From Bostrychus sinensis (taxonomy: Eukaryota; Chordata; Actinopteri; Gobiiformes; Eleotridae): a stretch of DNA of 64,000 nucleotides. This document shows, piece by piece, positions 57,060 through 64,000 of this stretch (the first letter of the stretch is position 1; every line of letters begins with the position of its first letter). The position numbers and the translations under genes were made by a program. The DNA lies in NCBI GenBank assembly GCA_020698575.1, contig CM036257.1, positions 20,661,520-20,725,519 of the forward strand, given 5' to 3'. The notes under the pieces were generated by a model. It did not search any database. It saw only the letters and a list, made by a program, of their open reading frames with translations, and was not told where the DNA came from.

Positions 57060-57560
57060 CAACAAAAAGGGCATTTTTATTAACTTTGTCCTCTTGGAGC
57101 AACTGGCTTCTCAATAGACGAACTAATCAATTTGAACAAGACTAATTATTGAGCATTGGAGCTTGTCGTGCGGTGTGTTGCTTTGAATACAAGACAAAAA
57201 TCCTTCATTTGCAGGATAAAAGGGATCACGGCTCTCAAAGAATCCAATCAATCACTTAATGCACTACTTTCCATCATGCTTCAGTTTAGTCATTGTAATT
57301 GCATTGATTGTGTGGAGATAGGATTGACCCACCATCGGCTTCCTGAGGTCACAGTGGGCTAGTGTCAAGTTGGGACAATTGATTGAAGGATCAAATGGGT
57401 TTGAGATATATGGATTTTGTACCAAACCGCTTTCGACACTTTCAATAACACTCAAAGGTGAATCAAGGGTAATGATATTGATTTTGGAAGTAAGAGCTTA
57501 ATTAGGGTCATTAGGTCCTCCTTGATAATGCTAATGCATGTACTTATAATGTCACTAAAG
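57060..57560. promoter_or_regulatory. Homeodomain-site-rich unique segment, possible enhancer
   Basis: About 500 bp without repeat phrases but dense in homeodomain-type words: gactaattattgag, caatcaatcacttaatgc, gtaattgcattgattg, acaattgattgaagg, gcttaattaggg, ctaatgcatg. Such density is typical of vertebrate conserved noncoding enhancers. Conservation cannot be tested here. Confidence 0.35.
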
Positions 57561-59436
57561 AAGACATTTTGGAGATGTCTTAGGCATTAACTTACTACTA
57601 CACGTGTTGACAGAAAAATAGTCCAGGTTCTGTTCATGTAAATAGTCAAACAAGAGTATTGTGTGAAATTGTGTCAATCAGCCACCTTGCTACCTCTAAT
57701 GATAAGCAGGATAAGCTCTGAGTGTGATTTCCAAAGAGCCTAAGGTGGGCCCTATATTATGCTTTTTCAGGCTTTTTGAAATTGGACACCTTTGCATTAG
57801 TATTTCACATTTTATAACTTAAAATCATGTTTGGAAAACGTCTTCTTCTGGAGAGCTGTTACTTTGACCAGGGAATGCTTGGATTAAGTCCCTGATGTCC
57901 CCTGCTGGCAACGGTGGAGACTGGACAGAACATTAAATGGCTATTTAGCACAACTATTAGCAACATTTTAGGGCTGAAATTATCATGAGTCTGGTGACGG
58001 TGTATGGACTTTAGAAATGTGCAGGAGCATCCTGGTTTCATGTGTCTACGTAGAGCAAGGAGAGAGAGCATTTACAGCTTTTATGGAAAGAGACGACAGC
58101 ACTGCACAGGATTACACAAACATGTGTCAATGAAACAAAATACTACTCCAGGTATGTTTTGAGATGGAAACGTGGTTGAAAGCTCAAAAAATCAATTTAG
58201 CATATTATATTATTATTATTTAGCATATTAGTGGACCTTTAACAGATAAAATTTATTGAGTAGCTAATCAGAAAAGAGCAATCCACACCAATATCTGCAA
58301 AGTACAACTTTTGATCCAAACAGAGAAAGAGAGCATTAAATAAATTTGTATCATGCTAGCTGCTAGCATGTGACATGTAGCATGTTTTAAAGAGTTAGCA
58401 GTTGATGCATTTCTTTGTAAAGTAGACTTCACTCATACAAATGACCAGATATCCAGATGAGCAACTAAATTTAAATTATCTATAGTTATCAGTTATCACA
58501 AATAGTTGATCAAAACACTTCAAGCCTTGAAAATAAGTAAAAACTTAAAGATAGCTACTGCAACTGACTGCAGCCAAACTGGTCCATTTCTTTAGCCGAC
58601 TCATTTGTATTACAGTATCTTTGGTACACACTGATCAGTAAGCTAACAGCTTATTTTGAATCCTACCAACCAATCATAACCTTTTATCTGTAATGAGGCA
58701 GTCTTTATGCAATGCTTTCTTTGTCTGATTGGTTGTATTTCTGAAATATGAGTTGGTCCAGCGCCAATATATTCTGCATGTATTAGTAAGATACTGCCTT
58801 CAGATTTCTGACTGTTTCTATGTCTATCCAAATGCAGTCAAAAGAAGTCTTATCTGTCTTCTCTGTAAATTGTTTCACTGCAGCAGATCCAAATTAAATC
58901 AACTTGGACCTCAAAACATTATCACTATTATCAACATCATAATTCTGTGGCTAAGGGTATTTAATTTTGAAAGTTTAATAAGGATACCACAATGAGAGAA
59001 AGTAAATGTCAGCTAAGACCACAGCTGTAATAGCCCTTAGCGGGGGCACCGCCTCTACATGTTGCATACATCTGTTAATAAAATGGGACTTACAAAACTC
59101 TGACATGTAACTATTGCACAGTATCTTGTCATTTCATAGACTTGTTCAAATCCAACAGTATAGATATCAAAGAGAAGCCAAAGACACCACAGGGTTTCAA
59201 TACGTTTACTCATCTCAATCATTTTCTTTCCTTATTTAACACTGCTGTGGCTGACATGCTGAATGTGGCTCAAGGCAACATATTTCTACGGCATGCCCAA
59301 ACCAACAGAGGAATGTGTAATATTACAAAATTGCTTACTCATTATTTCTGAATGTATTGTTAAGGATAGATCAAAGATAATTTTGTTTCAGCTAGAAGAG
59401 GGAGTCTTATAAAGCACTTATCCTGTTACATTTATG

Positions 59437-60391
59437 CAGAGGTGGAAAGTAACTAGACACTGCTACTAAAGTGATTTATTTATACTTTTTTTTAAGAATA
59501 TGTACATATTGAATACATTTTCTGAAATATTTTACTTTAGGCTATCTATGCATATTTAATGGGACATGTTACTTTTATTTAAGTAGTCACTGAATGAGTA
59601 GGACTATATTTACCTCAGTGGCAAAGGAAATAGTACCAGCAATAGTGGTAATAGTAGTATTAATAGTAATAGTAATTTTGTAGTACTTGTGCATAACTGT
59701 TCATGCAGTTGTAGTGTTTAAATTTTACACTCTTACTTTTTAGTAGTAATTGCAATTTTGTTAGCTGTAGTAGTAGTAGTAGTAGCAGCAGCAGCAGCAG
59801 TAGTAGTAGGAGTGTTAGTAGTAGTAGTAATAATAGTCATTTTGTAGTACTTGTGCATAGCTGTCCATGCAGTTGTAGTGTTTAAACTTTACACTCTTAC
59901 TATTTAGTAGTAATTTTGTTAGCTGTAGTACTGCTAGTAGTATTAGTAGTAATAGAAGTTGCAGTAGTAGTAATTTTTGTAGTATTTGTACATAGTTGTT
60001 CATGCAGTTCATGCATACACTCTTACTTTTCAGTAGTAATTGTAATTTTGTCAGCTGTAGTAGTAATAGTTGTAAGTAGTTGTAGTAGTAGAAGTAGTAG
60101 TAGAGGTAGTAGTAGTAATAGTAGTAGTAGTAACAGAAGTAGCAGTAGTAGTAATTTTGTAGTACTTGTATATAGCTGTGAATGCAGTTGTAGTGTTTAC
60201 ATTTTACACTCATACTTTTTGTAGTAATTGCAGTTTTGTTAGCTGTAGTAGTAGTAATAGTAGCAGTAGTAGTGATAGTAGTAGTCATGGTATTCTTCTC
60301 ACTTTTACTCAAGTAATAATTTTTTTGAGTACATGTATTTGAGTAATTCTACTAGAGTCAGTACACTTTTGGAGTACTTCTTCCACCTCTG
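59437..60391. mobile_element. AGT-carrying hAT-like element with internal tandem units
   Basis: The ends CAGAGGTGGAAAGTA and TACTTCTTCCACCTCTG are inverted repeats. Flanks catttatg and ctattatg match at 6 of 8. Inside are AGT arrays and four copies of a longer unit containing 'ttgtagtacttgtgcatag' and 'catgcagttgtagtgttta' (about 59676, 59837, 59964, 60145). Long low-complexity reading frames across it (polytyrosine or polyserine) are artefacts. Confidence 0.8.
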
Positions 60392-61146
60392 CTATTATGG
60401 AGACTATATAACCATTGTGTCCAGTGCCATAGAAACACAGGTGGTTTTCTGCAGTAGTGAACATACTGTAACCTGCGTCACAGTAGGAGCTGGGAGTATT
60501 TTACACTCCCTAAAGTCAGTCACGGCGGGAGAGGTGCAAATTGACCTTGCATATCACTGTACAGCGTGTTAGGTTGCACTGCGCCATGTCACTTGAGCAA
60601 ACAGACATGCAAGGAGTACATATGTAAGCAGTAAACATGAAAAAGTACACAGGGAAATCTTAAAAATAATTTGCATTGCAATTTTTTTCTCCTTATTTGT
60701 CTGTATATTGTGAGTATATAAGCTTCAGATTTATTGGTACAAATGAAATGCTTAATGGAGGCTGTGTGATCAACATGTGCTGGCATCACGCCACTATTTG
60801 AATATGAAGCATGTTAACGAGTCTGTGTCGCGTGGATAGGCGTCGTGGCTGGCACGGGAAAGTACTGTACACTCACATTCACACTTTATCTAGCCTTTTG
60901 TAACCTTTGACCTTCTCTTCTGCCTTTAAAAACCCAACATGTCGTAGCAGTTGTAGTTGCACTAAACTTAACACTCATTTTAGCAACAACTGTAAAAGTG
61001 GTTGCTGTAGTAGTAGTAGTAGCTGCTGTTGTAGTAGTAGTATTTCACACTCATAATTTACTCAATATTAACCTTTTTGATTATTTTTACTTCTATTTGA
61101 GTAATGGTTGCTTCAAGTTATAGTACATTTACTTACAGAATTGTAA

Positions 61147-61260
61147 TGTAGCTCATTCAGTAGAGGTGTTCCCCCACTAATCTGAAGCTTAGCGGTTCAA
61201 TTCCAGCTGCCGGCATTGCATACTGTCGTCGTGTCCTTGGGCAAGACATTTTAATCAATG
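61147..61260 (+). repeat. tRNA-derived SINE head and body
   Basis: An A-box-like 'agctcattcagtagaggt' and a B-box-like 'ggttcaattcc' are followed by 'tgtccttgggcaagacatt'. Confidence 0.65.
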
Positions 61261-61485
61261 GTAAATGATCACATTTATATAGCTCTTTTCTACCTCCATG
61301 GGCACTCAAAGTGCTTTAAATCAAGGAACTATTCACCCACTCACACTCACAAATTCAGAGACTGGGGGCAAGGTGTCTTGCTCAAGGACACAATGACAGT
61401 ATGCAATGGTGGGAGAGGGGCTTGAACCACCAATCCTCTGATTAGTGGACGAACTGCTCTACCGACTGAGTCACTGTCACCCACC
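61261..61485 (-). repeat. tRNA-derived SINE in opposite orientation
   Basis: On the minus strand it reads 'gactcagtcggtagagcagt' (A-box) and 'ggttcaagccc' (B-box), then 'gtgtccttgagcaagacacc' and a tail with 'aaagtgctttgagtgccc'. It abuts the plus-strand copy, forming a head-out inverted pair. Confidence 0.7.
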
Positions 61486-61619
61486 TTGAGGCCGTAAGCA
61501 CAGGATGGCTGCCACGCTTCAGAGTGTGACTGAGGAGTGAATGAATAATGCACCAAACTGTAAAGTCACTTTGAGTGTCTAGAAGAGTTCTATATAAGAC
61601 TAATGCATTATTATTTTTA

Positions 61620-61972
61620 TGTCTTTGGTCTCTCTCTCTGCTTCTCTCTGGTCTCTATCCGGTCTCTCTCCGTTCTCTCGTGATTCTCTTTGGTTCTCTC
61701 TGCTCTCTCTCTGGTCTCTCTTTGGTTCTCTCTGGACTCTCTCTGCACTCTCTCTGGTTCGCTCTAGTCTCTCTTTGGTTCTCTCTCTGGTCTCTCTTTG
61801 GTTCTCTCTTGTCTCTCTCTAGTTCTCTCTGGTCTCTCTCCAGTCTCTCTGGTCTCTCCCCGGTCTCTCTCTGGTCTCTCTTTGGTTCTCTCTTTGGTTC
61901 TCTCTTGTCTCTTTCTGGTTCTCTCTGCTTCTCTCTCTGGTCTCTCTTTGGTTCTCTCTGGTTCTGGTTATT
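61620..61972. repeat. CTCTCTGGT minisatellite
   Basis: Degenerate tandem units of about 12-13 bp (tctctggtctct, tctttggttctc). All three plus frames stay open through parts of it, giving leucine/serine-rich pseudo-proteins with no gene context. Confidence 0.85.
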
Positions 61973-62119
61973 TTGTACTTCTATATGTTTTCATGTATGT
62001 TTTGAATGACCTCCATGGCTGGACCTGTGTCAGTGACATTTGTAACATTTCATGGCTCGAGGAATGCTTTTGAAAGAAGGAAGTAGTGGGTGAAAATTTG
62101 ATTGACACCCGACACAACC

Positions 62120-62945
62120 CGACACTTTTAGACGGTCAGGAAGGACACTTGGAGGGCACGAACTTACATTAAGGTCAATAGAGAAGTTCTTTTTAAAATA
62201 ATGTACTAAGTATGTGCACATAACTGATACCTGCATAAGCTTGACTTGGCATGTCTTATGTAATGTGTATGTGCCAACATGCTGTCAACAGTATATAAGC
62301 ATGTGTGCCAACAGTCAACAGCCTAATTCATGCTGTTTTTTTATGTCCCACCCTATACCTTAATGTGCCTCCAGCTTAATAAGACAAAGCTAATAAATCA
62401 CTCCATCACACAAAACAACACAAAATGTTGAATTGTGTTCTTTCCTTTCAGCTTTTCCTTGCCATTATGTTGCATAAAGGTAATAAACAAACTATTTAAA
62501 GTATGTACTAAGCTGTTTAAGGAGCTTCCTAGAACATTTTTCCACACACATGCCTGAAACAGTTGTCCAGAAAACAGTCTGTGGTCTCAGAGTTTCCTGG
62601 TTGTGTTGCCATTCAGGGCAGCCATCATGGCCCAAATGAGTCCCAGACACCCCTGGATCAGCAACAGTGGATCAGTGTATACCACTGCATTGGATACCCC
62701 TTTGACTTGGTTTATTCAGGCTTAGGACTGGCACAAGGAGTATACTGACTTGTTGCCTGGTTTGGCTGGACTATATGGTGGGGTGTGAGTAATTTGATTC
62801 ATAGCAAACACATTTTTAGACTTTCAGGGAGGACTCTTGGAGGGCACAGTCTTCCACTAAGATCAAGTATCTGCAAAATATGTGTAATTATGTAATGTGT
62901 TATTATGACTGTTGGCCTAATACGCTGCCCAAAATGCAACAGACA
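62120..62945. repeat. Local diverged direct duplication
   Basis: 62125-62290 and 62805-62950 share ordered phrases ('cttggagggcac', 'taagatcaa' versus 'taaggtcaa', 'ttatgtaatgtgt'), an offset of about 680 bp. Confidence 0.45.
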
Positions 62946-62950
62946 GGGAT

Positions 62951-63292
62951 GTACTGTGTATTCTGACGCTTAACTTCTTCAGCAATTTGAGCTACAGTAT
63001 CTTGTCTGCTGGATCAGACCACATGGGCCAGCCTTTGCTTCCTGCATGCATCATCTGTCATTGGTTCAGTACTGTTCCTTTCTTGGACCACTTTCGATAG
63101 ATACAGACCACAGAACATAGAACACCCCACAAGAACTGCAGTTTTGGAGTTGCTCTGACCCAGTTATCTACATCCATCACAGTCTGCCCATTTTTCTGGT
63201 ATCCCACCCATTAACAGGTGCCACAATGAAGAGATGATCTTTGTTGTTAACTTCACCTGTCAGTGGTTGTAATGTAATGGCTGATTGGTGTA
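62951..63292 (-). mobile_element. Tc1/mariner-type transposon remnant
   Basis: It matches 22531-22800 and 23226-23254: 'attctgac', 'acttcttcagcaa', 'tttgagctacagtatct', 'ttggaccacttt', and the terminal 'ggctgattggtgta' ending at 63292. It is truncated and carries no open transposase frame. Confidence 0.7.
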
Positions 63293-64000
63293 TGTGCCAA
63301 CATGCACAGAGCGGCAGTGTTAGTCAACAACAGTCCAGCGACACAGTTGGTACACGGTGGCTTGTTTGCCAGCTGCAGCCCGCTGTCCATAAGCACGTGC
63401 CAGCCTGATTTCCCATAAGAAACATGTTTGTGTGTATGTGTTTGTGTGTGTGTGAGTGCATGTTTGTGTGTGTGTTTAAAGGGCCAAAAGGCTTAGCCCA
63501 AAATCCCGTCACCCAGCTGCCTCACTGTCAGATGGTCCCACAGACCCACATTAACAGATGCACATAGAGCAAGTGCGCACACAAAATAGCAGTCTCCCAG
63601 TCAGACAGGCGGACTGCGGCTGCAACAGGATATCCCCATACAGTACATGAAGCGCACCTCGGACCTGTTTTCTTTGGTGTGTGTCGTTCGGCCATTTTAA
63701 GTTGAGTGGCGTAGTACTACGTGTTTACACACACAGTGAAATGTCCTTGGCTGATGCAAGGAGCTACTTGTGGAGACTGGTGTCGGTTTACTGATGCAGT
63801 CTGGGAGTGCTGGGGATATCGATGCTAGCACAGCCACAAAGGCAGCTTGGCATCACACTTGTGCTACCTTGAGCTGCCATACACAAACGGTTTTATGTTC
63901 CTTGATTCAATGATGCAGGAAAAGTGAAACATTTACAAAGCTGAAACATGAGCTGCATAACACGCCAGCAAAAGTTCAAGTCATTTAAGTGGGTTAGGTG
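63293..64000. other. Intergenic tail, nothing recognised
   Basis: It contains a GT-rich stretch (63428-63476) and otherwise unique-looking DNA. No exon or RNA gene can be supported. Confidence 0.5.

Noticed and set aside
59815..60312. Long open frames of polytyrosine/threonine or serine type
   Set aside because: They are translations of AGT/ACT trinucleotide arrays inside a hAT-like element, with no splice or start context.
61575..62009. 144-codon leucine/serine-rich open frame
   Set aside because: It reads through a CTCTCTGGT minisatellite; several frames stay open equally well.
1..64000. CRISPR arrays, operons or bacterial systems
   Set aside because: The window is eukaryotic, with spliced vertebrate genes; the regular repeats are microsatellites, minisatellites or transposon arrays.

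Overview
The window is nuclear DNA of a ray-finned (teleost) fish. Two vertebrate genes lie in its first 24-30 kb. They are split into short exons with GT-AG introns, and the rest is AT-rich and dense in fish-type transposons (hAT, Tc1, L1/Tx1 LINEs, tRNA-derived SINEs). The species cannot be named from the sequence.

Layout. (1) 64-12134, plus strand: the last 16 coding exons of a nesprin-2 gene (syne2). They encode 906 residues, from spectrin repeats to a complete KASH domain ending in PPPT; the gene begins upstream of the window. (2) 12135-14383: about 2.2 kb between the convergent 3' ends of the two genes. (3) 14384-23696, minus strand: eight coding exons of estrogen receptor beta (esr2), covering the A/B domain, both zinc fingers, the hinge and the ligand-binding domain. 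A likely 5' noncoding exon and promoter lie near 30.03-30.3 kb. The convergent SYNE2-ESR2 pair is the same arrangement as in mammals. (4) About 30.3-64 kb: no gene found. It holds a degenerate L1/Tx1-type LINE (33.7-36.9 kb), a second LINE fragment nested in a TTAA-flanked element (53.1-54.7 kb), several hAT-like elements with target-site duplications, AGT-trinucleotide arrays, SINEs, minisatellites, and a few non-repetitive homeodomain-site-rich stretches that could be enhancers.

Main points. esr2 exon 7 is 185 nt rather than the usual 184. One extra G at 15096-15097 (minus strand) shifts the frame, and the shifted frame meets TAA as the first codon of exon 8, removing the ligand-contacting histidine and helix 12. 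This is either a sequence/assembly error or a real truncating allele. A small upstream ORF in the putative esr2 leader encodes LTPEQLI, the same heptapeptide as the start of the receptor's own ligand-binding domain, with only synonymous differences. One family of hAT-like elements (CAGWGGTGG ends, 8-bp duplications) repeatedly carries AGT arrays, and another carries an 11-12 bp 'TTTAGTCCTGG' minisatellite. I found no convincing new multi-gene system; the unusual content is in these mobile-element structures and in the esr2 lesion.
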